Origin: Sphingopyxis alaskensis RB2256
GTDB lineage: Bacteria; Pseudomonadota; Alphaproteobacteria; Sphingomonadales; Sphingomonadaceae
Reading direction: 5' to 3'
Assembly (NCBI RefSeq): GCF_000013985.1
Contig: NC_008048.1
Location: 1,984,001-2,048,000, forward strand
DNA: 64,000 nucleotides
Part shown: positions 9,256 through 17,750 of the stretch, one piece after another
Numbering within the stretch: position 1 is the first letter of the stretch
How the letters are laid out: every line of letters starts with the position of its first letter
Translations under genes and position numbers: made by a program
The notes under the pieces: generated by a model
The model's database searches: none
What the model was told of the DNA's origin: nothing
The model's input: only the letters and a program-made list of their open reading frames with translations

Positions 9256-11385
9256 ATGCGCTTGCTCTCTTCCGCCGGATTCACTCTCGCGCTTGTTCTT
9301 TCAGCCCCCGCCATCGCGCAGGGTCGCACCGCGGGCAGCGACGACGATGTGCATACCGGCGGGCCGATCATCGTCACCGCCCCCTATGTCCGCAGCCTCG
9401 ACATTCTGGGCAATGTGTCGGTGCTCGAGGGCGACGAGCTGGCGCGCGACATCCGCGGCCAGATCGGCGACAGCCTGACGCGACAGGCGGGCGTGTCGGC
9501 GACCAGCTTCGCCCCCGGCGCCTCGCGCCCCGTGCTGCGCGGCTTTTCGGGCGAGCGCGTGCGCGTGCTGACCGACGGGATCGGCTCGATCGACGTGTCG
9601 AACACCTCGGCCGACCACGCCGTCACCATCGACCCGTTGACCGTCGAGCGCATCGAGATATTGCGCGGTCCCGCGGTGCTGCTGTTCGGCAGCCAGGCGA
9701 TCGGCGGCGCGGTCAACCTGTTCGACCGCCGCATCCCCCGCAAGGTGCCCGAGGACCATGTCCATATCGACGCGATCGGCGGCTATGCGACCGCGGCCGA
9801 CGACCGCAACGCCGGTGGTTCGATTGACATCGCCCTGTCGCCGCAGGTCGTCGCGCATTTCGACGGCAGCTGGCGCAAGACCGGCGACATGCGCAGCGGC
9901 GGCTTCGTCTATGCCCCCGGACTGCGCGCCGAACTGCTCGACCTGGCCGCCGAAGAGGCCGAAGAAGGCCATGCCGACGAAGCGGCCGAACTCACCGAAC
10001 AAGCCGGCTCGCGCGGCAAGGTCGCCAACACCGCGAGCGAGACCTGGACGGCGGCGGGCGGTCTGTCGCTCATCAACGACGGCGGCCAGCTCGGCGTTTC
10101 GGTGAGCTATTATGACAGCAATTACGGCGTCCCGTCGCGCCCCGGCACCGAGCACCACCACGAAGAGGGTGAAGAGGGCGAGGAAGAGGAAGGCCACGAG
10201 CCTGGCGAAGGCGCGGTGACCATCGGCCTCAAGCAATGGCGCGCCGACCTGCGCGGCGAGGTCGAGATGGGCGACGGCTTTTTCGACAAGCTGCGCATCC
10301 GCGCGGGCTTCGCCGATTATGAACATACCGAGTTCGAGGGCGACGAGGTCGGCACGATATTCACCAACCAGGGCGTCGAGGGCCGGATCGAGCTGGCCCA
10401 GAACGACCGCGGCGGCTGGCGTGGCGCGAGCGGTGTGCAATATAGCCACCGCGACTTCAACGCGATCGGCGCCGAAGCCTTCGTCCCGCGCAATCTCACG
10501 GACCAGTTCGCGCTGTTCACCTTGCAGGAATGGCAAACGGGTCCGCTGGGCGTCGAAGCCGCGGCGCGCTTTGAAAGCACCAGCGTCCGCGCGCCGACAC
10601 TTGGCATCGAACGCGATTTTGATACATTTTCAGGCGCACTCGGCGCCAATTACGAGCTTGCCGAGGGTGTGAAGGTCGGCGTCTCGGTCGCGCGCGCGGT
10701 GCGCGCGCCGTCGGCCGAGGAACTTTTCTCGAACGGCCCGCATATCGCGACGCAGGCGTTCGAAGTCGGCGATCCGAACCTCAGGCGCGAGGCAAGCTGG
10801 GGGGCGGAGGCTTCGTTCAAGCTGAAAACCGATCGTTTCAACCTCAGCCTGGCGGCCTATTCGAACTGGTTCGACGACTTCATCTATGCGGATGCCACCG
10901 GCGAGGAAGAGGATGAGCTTCCCGTTTTCCAGTATTTCCAGCGCGATGCGCGTGTCTGGGGTTTCGAGGCCGAGGCGAGCGCGCGGCTCGCACAGATCGG
11001 CGGCTTCAACATCGTCGCCGATGCGACCGCTGATATGACGCGCGCGAAGATCAGGGGCGGGCTCGACCAGCACGCCCCGCGCATCCCGCCGCTGCGCGTG
11101 CTCGGCGGGCTGGAAGCGCAAGGCGAGCGGATCGACGCGCGCGCCGAAGTCGAATGGACCGACGACCAGACGCGCATCGCGCCGTTCGAAACGCCGACCA
11201 GGGGCTTTACGCTGGTCAATGCGTCGATCAGCTGGCGTCCGCTGCCCGACAGCCGCAACCTGACGCTCAGCCTCGCCGCGAACAATATATTCGACGTCGA
11301 GGCGCGGCGCCACGCGAGCTTCACCAAGGATTATGTGCCGCTCGCGGGCCGCGACATCCGTTTGACGGCGCGCGCGAGCTTCTGA
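9256..11385 (+). CDS. TonB-dependent receptor, ZnuD-like (probable zinc uptake)
   Basis: A 709-residue outer membrane receptor. The start at 9256 gives a signal peptide (MRLLSSAGFTLALVLSAPAIA) and then a TonB-box-like IIVTAPY. The plug domain (about 40-160) contains LRGFSGERVRVL and ERIEILRGPAVLLFGS. The barrel ends in the aromatic terminus RLTARASF. Two low-complexity acidic/His stretches, near residues 230-252 (EEAEEGHADEAAE) and 296-320 (EHHHEEGEEGEEEEGHE), are typical of metal-capturing loops in ZnuD-type receptors. Frame extends upstream to 8947, but only the 9256 start gives a signal peptide. Zinc is inferred; nickel or cobalt are alternatives. Confidence 0.85.
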   Translation: MRLLSSAGFTLALVLSAPAIAQGRTAGSDDDVHTGGPIIVTAPYVRSLDILGNVSVLEGDELARDIRGQIGDSLTRQAGVSATSFAPGASRPVLRGFSGERVRVLTDGIGSIDVSNTSADHAVTIDPLTVERIEILRGPAVLLFGSQAIGGAVNLFDRRIPRKVPEDHVHIDAIGGYATAADDRNAGGSIDIALSPQVVAHFDGSWRKTGDMRSGGFVYAPGLRAELLDLAAEEAEEGHADEAAELTEQAGSRGKVANTASETWTAAGGLSLINDGGQLGVSVSYYDSNYGVPSRPGTEHHHEEGEEGEEEEGHEPGEGAVTIGLKQWRADLRGEVEMGDGFFDKLRIRAGFADYEHTEFEGDEVGTIFTNQGVEGRIELAQNDRGGWRGASGVQYSHRDFNAIGAEAFVPRNLTDQFALFTLQEWQTGPLGVEAAARFESTSVRAPTLGIERDFDTFSGALGANYELAEGVKVGVSVARAVRAPSAEELFSNGPHIATQAFEVGDPNLRREASWGAEASFKLKTDRFNLSLAAYSNWFDDFIYADATGEEEDELPVFQYFQRDARVWGFEAEASARLAQIGGFNIVADATADMTRAKIRGGLDQHAPRIPPLRVLGGLEAQGERIDARAEVEWTDDQTRIAPFETPTRGFTLVNASISWRPLPDSRNLTLSLAANNIFDVEARRHASFTKDYVPLAGRDIRLTARASF

Positions 11386-11393
11386 TGCAACAA

Positions 11394-11425
11394 GGCCCCG
11401 CCCCTGTCACGGCGAGGGCGGGGCC
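11394..11425. terminator. Hairpin between convergent genes
   Basis: GGCCCCGCC (11394-11402) pairs perfectly with GGCGGGGCC (11417-11425). It lies in the 44-bp gap between the receptor stop and the converging downstream gene. It has no long T-run on either strand, so it is a weak or bidirectional terminator at best. Confidence 0.5.
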
Positions 11426-11429
11426 GGGT

Positions 11430-11969
11430 TCAGAAAGGCAGCAGCTTGCGCTTGTTCCAGTAGATCGAGGTCGCCGCCGCATAGGCGCCGACCTTTTCCC
11501 AGACCGCGCCGTCAACCTTTTCGATGTCGACGCCGGCGTCGATATAGGCCTGGACGATCTTCATGACCTGCTCCTCGCTCATTTCCGCCGACAGGTCGGG
11601 ATTCGTCCCCGCGGGCCCGAAATCGAGCGCGCGGTCGACGACGCCGGGGGCAAGGTCGAGTCTCGCAATGTCGATCGCCAGCCATTCGCGCGAAATCCGG
11701 GCGAGGCTGTAATCGAAATAATGCCCCTTCTGTTCGTCGGTGATGCCGTGGCGTGCAACGCAGCCGTCGGTGATCGTCGCCAGTTCTTTGAACATCGCAT
11801 CGCGCGAGGCCTCGTCGCCGGCGCCCGCCATCGCCGCGCCCAGCATGTCCTTTGTGGCCGCCGGCACCGATGCGACGACACAGTCGAACTTTTCGCCTTC
11901 CTGCGCCGATGCGGCGTTCGGCAGCGCCGCCAGCGCGATCGCGGCGCCCATGATCCGGTATTTCCTCAT
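11430..11969 (-). CDS. Exported protein of unknown function
   Basis: A 179-residue protein with a clear signal peptide (MRKYRIMGAAIALAALPNAASA, then QEGEKFDC). The ATG at 11969 is preceded by AAGGGA at good spacing and preferred over the upstream in-frame TTG. The mature part is mostly helical-looking, has only two cysteines (FDCVVA and DGCVAR), and no domain I recognise. It lies 30 bp downstream of fabG on the same strand, so it may be read from the fabD-fabG transcript. Its role is unknown. Confidence 0.7.
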   Translation of the reverse strand: MRKYRIMGAAIALAALPNAASAQEGEKFDCVVASVPAATKDMLGAAMAGAGDEASRDAMFKELATITDGCVARHGITDEQKGHYFDYSLARISREWLAIDIARLDLAPGVVDRALDFGPAGTNPDLSAEMSEEQVMKIVQAYIDAGVDIEKVDGAVWEKVGAYAAATSIYWNKRKLLPF

Positions 11970-11999
11970 CGGCAATTCCCTTCGCGATTGGCGGCCCCG

Positions 12000-12743
12000 T
12001 CAGGACAGCATGGCCATGCCGCCGTTTACATGCAAAGTCTGTCCGGTAACATAGGCGGCCTCCTTCGACGCGAGATAGACGACGGCGGCAGCGATGTCGC
12101 TGCCCTCGCCCATCCGGCCCGCGGGGATGCGCTGGTTGAGCGCTTCCTTCTGCGCGTCGGGCAGATCGTCGGTCATCGCGGTGGCGATAAAGCCCGGCGC
12201 GACGCAATTGGCGGTCACCCCGCGGCTCGCCAGTTCCTGCGCCAGCGCCTTGGTCATGCCGGTCACGCCCGCTTTTGATGCCGCATAATTGGCCTGCCCC
12301 GGATTACCGGTGGCGCCGACGACGCTGGTAATCGAAATGATCCGCCCGAAGCGCGCTTTCATCATCGGCTTTGCCGCCGCCCGCGCAAGGCGGAAATTGG
12401 CCTCCAGGTTGATGCGGATGACGTCCATCCACTCCTCGTCCTTCATGCGCATGATCAGATTGTCGCGCGTCACCCCCGCATTGTTGACGAGAATGTCGAG
12501 CTTGCCCCCCAGCGCCTCGACCGCCGCCGGAACGAGCGCATCGACCGCAGCAGCATCGCCAAGGTCACATGGCAGCGCGACATGATCGCCGCCGAGCGTA
12601 TCGCGAAAGGCGTTCAGCTTGTCAGCATTGGAGCCCGACACCGCAAGCCGCGCGCCCTGTGCTGCGAGTGCCTGCGCGATGGCCGAACCGATGCCGCCGC
12701 TCGCGCCCGTGACGAGGGCGGTCATACCGGTGAGATCGAACAT
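12000..12743 (-). CDS. fabG: 3-oxoacyl-[acyl-carrier-protein] reductase FabG
   Basis: FabG is the NADPH-dependent short-chain dehydrogenase that reduces 3-oxoacyl-ACP in fatty acid elongation. The 247-residue product has the Rossmann motif TGASGGIGSA near residues 13-22, NNAGVTRDN at about 86-94, and the catalytic Ser (SITSVVG) with YAASK (Tyr-x3-Lys). The C-terminus VTGQTLHVNGGMAML is characteristic. AGGAG lies seven bases before the ATG. It follows fabD by 24 bp, which supports the FabG identity over a generic reductase. Confidence 0.95.
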   Translation of the reverse strand: MFDLTGMTALVTGASGGIGSAIAQALAAQGARLAVSGSNADKLNAFRDTLGGDHVALPCDLGDAAAVDALVPAAVEALGGKLDILVNNAGVTRDNLIMRMKDEEWMDVIRINLEANFRLARAAAKPMMKARFGRIISITSVVGATGNPGQANYAASKAGVTGMTKALAQELASRGVTANCVAPGFIATAMTDDLPDAQKEALNQRIPAGRMGEGSDIAAAVVYLASKEAAYVTGQTLHVNGGMAMLS

Positions 12744-12767
12744 TCCTGGTCTCCTGAAACATGAATC

Positions 12768-13706
12768 TTAAAGCGTTTTGAGCAGTGCCTCGATGTCGTC
12801 CATCGAGATCAGGCTGACCGTCTCGACCTCGCCCGATGCGCTGCGCTTGACCATCGGGGATAGCACCTTGCCGCCGAACTCGACGAAGTGCGTGACCCCG
12901 ACATCCTCCATCGCACCGACGCTCTCACGCCAGCGGACGCGGCCGGTAACTTGCTGGACCAGCAGGTCACGGATCGTGTCGGCATCGCTCACCGGGCTGG
13001 CGGTGACATTGGCGACGACGGGGACCAGCGGCGCCGCGGGGGGATTGGCGCCAAGCGCCTCGGCCATCGCGTCGGCGGCGGGCTGCATCAGCGGGCAGTG
13101 GAAGGGCGCCGAGACAGGCAACAGCACGCCGCGCTTGATGCCATAGTCCTTGACCAGCGCGACCGCGCGCTCGACCGCGCCCTTGTGGCCCGAGATGACG
13201 ACCTGCAACGGATCATTGTCGTTGGCGACGGTGCATATCTCGCCCTCCGCCGCCGCATCCGCGAGCCTCTGAGCGGTCTCGATGTCGGCGCCGAGCAGCG
13301 CCGCCATCGCGCCGACGCCGACGGGCACGGCCGCCTGCATCGCCTGCCCGCGCGTCTTGAGCAGCCGCGCAGCGGTCGCAAGATCGAACGCCCCCGCGGC
13401 GCAGAGCGCACTATATTCACCGAGGCTGTGGCCCGCGACATAGTCGGCCTTGGCCGCAAGCGTCACGCCGCCTTCCTTCTCCAGCACGCGCAAGGTGGCG
13501 ATCGCGTTCGCCATGATCGCGGGCTGGGCGTTTTCGGTGAGCGTCAGCTGATCCTCCGGCCCTTCGCTCATCAGCCGGAACAGCTTCTGGCCGAGCGCGT
13601 CGTCGACCTCCTGGAACACCTCGCGGGCGTGACTCGATGCGTCGGCGAGCGCCCTGCCCATGCCGACCGACTGGCTGCCCTGTCCCGGAAAGATGAATGC
13701 GCGCAT
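12768..13706 (-). CDS. fabD: Malonyl CoA-acyl carrier protein transacylase FabD
   Basis: FabD loads malonyl groups from CoA to ACP for type II fatty acid synthesis. The 312-residue product begins MRAFIFPGQGSQ, has the catalytic Ser94 in GHSLGEYSAL, and the catalytic His in SAPFHCPLM. The open frame extends upstream to 13769, but that part is translated from a palindromic repeat, and the family N-terminus starts at 13706. It is the first gene of the fabD-fabG unit. Confidence 0.95.
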   Translation of the reverse strand: MRAFIFPGQGSQSVGMGRALADASSHAREVFQEVDDALGQKLFRLMSEGPEDQLTLTENAQPAIMANAIATLRVLEKEGGVTLAAKADYVAGHSLGEYSALCAAGAFDLATAARLLKTRGQAMQAAVPVGVGAMAALLGADIETAQRLADAAAEGEICTVANDNDPLQVVISGHKGAVERAVALVKDYGIKRGVLLPVSAPFHCPLMQPAADAMAEALGANPPAAPLVPVVANVTASPVSDADTIRDLLVQQVTGRVRWRESVGAMEDVGVTHFVEFGGKVLSPMVKRSASGEVETVSLISMDDIEALLKTL

Positions 13707-13721
13707 GACCCTGCCCTTTAT

Positions 13722-13812
13722 CGTCGCCCCCGCGAAGGCGGGGGCCGCTGGAGTTTTGTTCCGCGCCATCGGCGCAGGGCCGACAACGGCCCCCGCCTTC
13801 GCGGGGGCGACG
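13722..13812. repeat. REP-like palindromic doublet with perfect 26-bp arms
   Basis: The segment 13722-13747 is the exact reverse complement of 13787-13812 (26 of 26), around a 39-bp spacer. Each arm is itself a hairpin: CGCCCCCGCGAAGGCGGGGG. It lies between the ends of ldcA and fabD and fits a BIME/REP doublet of the kind dispersed in sphingomonad genomes. A related doublet is at 54471-54545. Confidence 0.85.
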
Positions 13813-13834
13813 GAAAGGCCTCGCGCCTATTCCT

Positions 13835-14662
13835 TCACCCCGCCCGATGCAAGCCGAAGGGCACGACCTTGTTCGCCGCATCATGGCCGATGTCGGCGCG
13901 ACCGAGCCAGGGGATGCCGGTGCGCGAGCACCAGCCCTGCGCAATTTCTTCCGCGTCCAGTCCAAAAGGCCGGTCGTTTTCCGGAATGTCGCTAACCCGC
14001 CCCAGCCGGAGTCCGGCAAGCCCGCGCGGCGCCAGATAGCTCGTCACATGAAACAGCGCCCGGTCAAAGGCGTATAGATATTCGCTGACCTCCTCGATCA
14101 GCAGCACATGCCCAGCCAGATCGGGTTCGAGCGGGGTGCCGAGCAGCATCGACAGCGTCATCAGGTTGAACGCCGCATGGCGCGCGCCATGCTCCAGCCC
14201 CGGCTCGCACGCCGCGGGATCGCGCGCGACCAGCCAGTCGAGCGCGCGCGTCACCGCCGCCTCGCCGCCTTCGCGCCGGATATCGGCGACCATCGGTCCG
14301 TGCGCGACATGGTCAAAGCCGTCGCGATAGAGCGCCGCCAGCAGATTGCCCTGATCCGAATAGCCGAGGAAGGCTTTGGCGCGGGCTACATCGGCCATCG
14401 CCGCGACCGCCTCCTCGGCGATCCGGCACGCACCATAGCCGCCGCGCGCGAACCACAGCGCATCGATGTCGGGACGGTTCGCCATTTCGACGAGCGCGGC
14501 AAAACGGTGCCCGTCCTCACCCGCGAAATGGCCATGCATTGCGAAACATTGCGGGTCGAAGATCAGTTCGACGCCGGGGTAGCCGAGACTGGCCAGCGCG
14601 CGCACCGCCTCGGCATCGTCGGGCAGGATCGGGGTCGAGGGGGCAACGATGCCAATACGCAT
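13835..14662 (-). CDS. ldcA: LD-carboxypeptidase (S66 family, LdcA-like)
   Basis: LdcA removes the terminal D-Ala from recycled muropeptide tetrapeptides in the cytoplasm. The 275-residue product shows the S66 triad pattern: nucleophile Ser102 in FLGYSDQGN, a Glu in HVLLIEEVSEYLYAFDR, and a His in ADIGHDAANKVVPFG. WFARGGYGA near residues 70-78 is the conserved substrate loop. It is divergently placed to a MurC/Mpl-type ligase, which uses the product of this reaction; this pairing supports a cell-wall recycling role. Confidence 0.85.
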   Translation of the reverse strand: MRIGIVAPSTPILPDDAEAVRALASLGYPGVELIFDPQCFAMHGHFAGEDGHRFAALVEMANRPDIDALWFARGGYGACRIAEEAVAAMADVARAKAFLGYSDQGNLLAALYRDGFDHVAHGPMVADIRREGGEAAVTRALDWLVARDPAACEPGLEHGARHAAFNLMTLSMLLGTPLEPDLAGHVLLIEEVSEYLYAFDRALFHVTSYLAPRGLAGLRLGRVSDIPENDRPFGLDAEEIAQGWCSRTGIPWLGRADIGHDAANKVVPFGLHRAG

Positions 14663-14667
14663 TAAAA

Positions 14668-14852
14668 CCTTCTCCCCATGGGAGAAGGATACGCAGCCTT
14701 GCCGACTTGCTGGCTAGGCGAAGTTGGATGAGGGTGTCCGCCGTCCGATTTCCACGCCACCCCTGATCCCCTCACCCAGCTACGACCAGGCGCTTCGCAC
14801 CAAGTCTGCGCAACCCACTCCCGACGGGAGAGGGAGTGTTGCCATTGCTCCT
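14668..14852. repeat. Imperfect long inverted repeat between ldcA and the Mur ligase gene
   Basis: The left half opens with CTTCTCCCCATGGGAGAAGG (a hairpin) and runs to GTTGGATGAGGGTG. The right half starts CCCTCACCCAGCTACG and ends with the hairpin ACTCCCGACGGGAGAGGGAGT. Reverse-complementing the right half gives a diverged copy of the left. This is a palindromic dispersed-repeat pair sitting in the divergent promoter region. Confidence 0.65.
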
Positions 14853-14873
14853 AAGACGCCATATCGCGCCGCG

Positions 14874-16262
14874 ATGGCCGAAAACAAATCCTATTTCTTT
14901 TGCGGCATCGGCGGGTCGGGCATGTTGCCGCTCGCGATGATCGTGGCGGCACGCGGCGCAGCGGTCGCGGGCTCGGACCGCAGCCGCGATCAGGGGCGCT
15001 CGCCGGACAAGTTCGACTGGATCGAACGCCGCGGCATCGCCCTTTTCCCGCAGGATGGAAGCGGGGTCGCTGCGGGGCAGACGCTCGTGGCCTCGGCTGC
15101 CGTCGAGGACAGCGTACCCGACGTCGCCGCCGCCAACACGCTCGGCCTGGCGCGGATGTCGCGCGCCGACCTCAACGCCGCGCTGTTCAACGCCGCGGCG
15201 AAGGGGGTCGGCGTCGGCGGGACGAGCGGCAAGTCGACCGTCACGGGGATGATTGGCTGGATCCTTGAGCGCGCGGGCCAGAAGCCGACCGTGATGAACG
15301 GCGCAGTGATGCGCAATTTCGCCTCGCCCGATACGCCCTTCGCCAGCGCGCTCGTCGGCGGCGACGCCATCTATGTCAGCGAGGTCGACGAAAGCGACGG
15401 ATCGATCGCACTCTATGCCCCCGATGTCGCGGTGGTCACCAACATCAGCCTCGACCACAAAAGCCTCGACGAACTGCACCGCCTGTTCGGCGATTTCGCT
15501 GCAAAAGCGCGGATCGCCGTCATCAACGCCGACGATCCCGAATCGGCGCCGCTGCTCGCGGGCGCGAATGTCCTGCGCTTCGGCTTCGGCGACAATGCGG
15601 CGATCCGCGGCAGCGATTTCGAGCCGCTGCCCAACGGCTGCCGCTTTGCGGTCCATTTTGCGGCCGACAGCCACGACGTCCGGTTGCAGATGCCCGGTCG
15701 CCACAATGCAGCCAACGCGCTCGCCGCCATCGCCGCGGCGCGTGCGCTCAACATCCCCGTCGCGCAGTCGGTCGCGGCGCTCGCCGATTTCGCCGGGCTG
15801 GCACGGCGTTACGAAGTGCTGGGGCAGGCGGGCGATGTCACGGTGATCGACGATTTCGCCCACAATCCCGACAAGGTCGCCGCAACACTCGCCGCGGTCG
15901 CCGAACTGCCCGGCCGCGCGCTGCTGTTTTTCCAGCCGCACGGCTATGGCCCGCTTCGCCAGATGGGCAAGGAACTGGCGACAAGTTTCGCCGCCGGTAT
16001 GCGCGATGGCGACAGGCTCTATGTCTGCGACCCCGTCTATTTCGGCGGCACCGTCGACCGCAGCATCGGCAGCGAGGCGCTGGTCGCCGACATCGTCGCA
16101 GGCGGGGCCGACGCCGTCCACCTGACGACGCGCGCCAACTGCGGCGCCGCGATGCTGGACGAAGCACGGCCAGGCGACCGCATCCTGATCCTCGGCGCAC
16201 GCGACGATACGCTGACCGCGTTCGGACGGGAACTGCTGGAAAAGCTCACCCGCCACGCTTGA
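14874..16262 (+). CDS. Mur ligase, MurC/Mpl type (probable murein peptide ligase)
   Basis: A 462-residue ATP-dependent Mur ligase. The N-terminus [14 protein letters not shown] is the MurC/Mpl nucleotide-binding motif, [10 protein letters not shown] (near 121-130) is the ATP loop, and [12 protein letters not shown] is the conserved His/Asn region. The main murC normally lies further along the dcw cluster, beyond the left edge. Pairing with ldcA suggests Mpl, which joins recycled L-Ala-gamma-D-Glu-meso-DAP to UDP-MurNAc. The start at 14874 was chosen because residues encoded upstream lie in a repeat. MurC itself remains possible. Confidence 0.75.
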
Positions 16263-16286
16263 TTCTTTCGGGCGAATCTGTATAGG
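16259..16286 (+). promoter_or_regulatory. Candidate rpsF operon promoter
   Basis: TTGATT (16259-16264) and TATAGG (16281-16286) have a 16-bp spacer. The -35 box overlaps the end of the Mur ligase gene. A start near 16293 would place a strong hairpin at the very 5' end of the leader. It is a moderate match to a housekeeping promoter. Confidence 0.45.
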
Positions 16287-16296
16287 CGCGCTCATT

Positions 16297-16325
16297 CGGG
16301 GCGAGGCTGCGTTGCCATCGCCCCG
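16297..16325 (+). promoter_or_regulatory. Hairpin in the rpsF leader
   Basis: CGGGGCGA (16297-16304) pairs perfectly with TCGCCCCG (16318-16325), followed by TTTGCTTT. It is either the terminator of the upstream ligase gene or a leader structure for the ribosomal operon. S6-S18 is known to bind an rpsF leader hairpin in many bacteria; I cannot confirm the motif here. Confidence 0.45.
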
Positions 16326-16422
16326 TTTGCTTTGCACCAATTCCCGCAAAGCCGGACGACAGCCGGAGGGGTTTCGCGATTGGCGCGAAACCAGCGATCG
16401 GCCAAATCGAAGGAAGCGCATC

Positions 16423-16791
16423 ATGCCGTTTTACGAGCATGTCTTTATCGCGCGTCAGGACCTGAGCCAGGCTCAGGTCGATGCGCTGGCGGAAACCGTT
16501 ACGGGCGTCATCGGCGAATATAAGGGCCAGGTCCACAAGACCGAGACCTGGGGCCTCAAGCAGCTCGCCTACAAGATCCAGAAGAACCGCAAGGGTCATT
16601 ATGTGATGCTCTCGGCCGAAGTGTCGGGCGAAGCGATCGCGGAGATCGAACGTCAGGCGGCGATCAACGAGGACATCATCCGCTGGATGACGATCAAGGT
16701 CGACGAACTCGAAAAGGGCCCGTCGGTGATGATGCGCAAGCAGGAACGTCGGGGCGGCCGTGGCGGCCGTGACCGCGACGGCGAAGAATAA
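16423..16791 (+). CDS. rpsF: 30S ribosomal protein S6
   Basis: S6 is a small-subunit protein that binds the central domain of 16S rRNA with S18. The 122-residue product starts [15 protein letters not shown], contains [14 protein letters not shown] and ends in an Arg/Gly-rich and acidic tail. The start at 16423 follows AGGAAG; the longer frame upstream is the leader. It is first in the rpsF-rpsR-rplI operon. Confidence 0.98.
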
Positions 16792-16802
16792 GGAACAGCA
16801 CC

Positions 16803-17027
16803 ATGGCACGACCCTTTTTCCGCCGCCGCAAGACCTGCCCCTTCAGCGCGAAGGACGCACCGGTCATCGATTACAAGGACGTCCGCCTGCTCCAGGGTTA
16901 CCTGTCCGAGCGCGGCAAGATCGTCCCGTCGCGGATCACCGCGGTGTCCACCAAGAAGCAGCGCGAGCTGGCCAAGGCGATCAAGCGCGCCCGCCACATC
17001 GGTCTGCTCCCCTACATTGTGAAGTAA
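16803..17027 (+). CDS. rpsR: 30S ribosomal protein S18
   Basis: S18 binds next to S6 on the platform of the 30S subunit. The 74-residue product, with [30 protein letters not shown] and the C-terminal [14 protein letters not shown], matches the whole family. It starts 11 bp after rpsF ends and lies 13 bp before rplI. Confidence 0.98.
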   Translation: MARPFFRRRKTCPFSAKDAPVIDYKDVRLLQGYLSERGKIVPSRITAVSTKKQRELAKAIKRARHIGLLPYIVK

Positions 17028-17040
17028 GGAGGGCAGCGTC

Positions 17041-17673
17041 ATGGAAATCATCCTGCTCGAACGAATCGAGAAACTGGGCGGTATCGGCGATGTCGTCACC
17101 GTCAAGAACGGCTTTGCCCGCAACTATCTGCTGCCGAACAACAAGGCGCTGCGTGCGAACGAGGCGAACCGCAAGCTGTTCGAAGCGAACCGTGCGAAGA
17201 TCGAGGCCGACAACGCCGAACGGCGCAGCGAGGCCGAAGGCCGCGCGAAGGACATCGACGGCAAGCAGATCGTCCTGATCCGCCAGGCGTCGAACACCGG
17301 CCAGCTTTATGGTTCGGTTTCGGTTCGCGACATCGTCGATGCGCTGGCCGAGGACGGCGTTACCGGCGTGACCAAGTCGATGGTCGAACTCGAACGCCCG
17401 ATCAAGTCGCTGGGCCTGGTCGACGTCAAGGTCAAGCTGCACCCCGAAGTCGTCGTGACCGTCGGCGTCAACGTCGCGCGCTCGCCCGACGAAGCCGAAA
17501 TGCAGAGCCAGGGCATCGACGTCATCGCCGCAATGTTCGAGGAGGAGCAGGCCGAAGCCGCCGCCGCCGCGCTCGAACCCGACAGCGAAGAAGAGTTCGA
17601 AGCGGCGACCCCGCCGTCGGAACTGGCCGCCGAGGCCAGCGACGAGGACGCGGACGACGCCAAGGAAGCTTAA
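17041..17673 (+). CDS. rplI: 50S ribosomal protein L9
   Basis: L9 binds 23S rRNA near the L1 stalk and helps hold reading frame. The N-terminal domain MEIILLERIEKLG...KNGFARNYLLPNNKA is canonical. At 210 residues it is longer than the usual ~150 because of an Ala/Glu/Asp-rich C-terminal extension (about 165-210), which is typical of sphingomonads. GGAGG precedes the ATG. It is last in the operon. Confidence 0.97.
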   Translation: MEIILLERIEKLGGIGDVVTVKNGFARNYLLPNNKALRANEANRKLFEANRAKIEADNAERRSEAEGRAKDIDGKQIVLIRQASNTGQLYGSVSVRDIVDALAEDGVTGVTKSMVELERPIKSLGLVDVKVKLHPEVVVTVGVNVARSPDEAEMQSQGIDVIAAMFEEEQAEAAAAALEPDSEEEFEAATPPSELAAEASDEDADDAKEA

Positions 17674-17693
17674 GTTTCCTGAAAGGCCTTTTG

Positions 17694-17733
17694 AAAGGGC
17701 CGCGTTTTCCGAAAGGGAAGCGCGGCCCTTTTG
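17694..17733 (+). terminator. Rho-independent terminator after rplI
   Basis: AAAGGGCCGCG (17694-17704) pairs perfectly over 11 bp with CGCGGCCCTTT (17721-17731), followed by T and then G. It lies 20 bp after the rplI stop and before the convergent LysR gene. Confidence 0.85.
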
Positions 17734-17750
17734 CTATGGCGCGCGGCGCT

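Noticed and set aside
13722..13812. Considered as a CRISPR array
   Set aside because: Only two inverted, not direct, copies with a single spacer and no cas genes.
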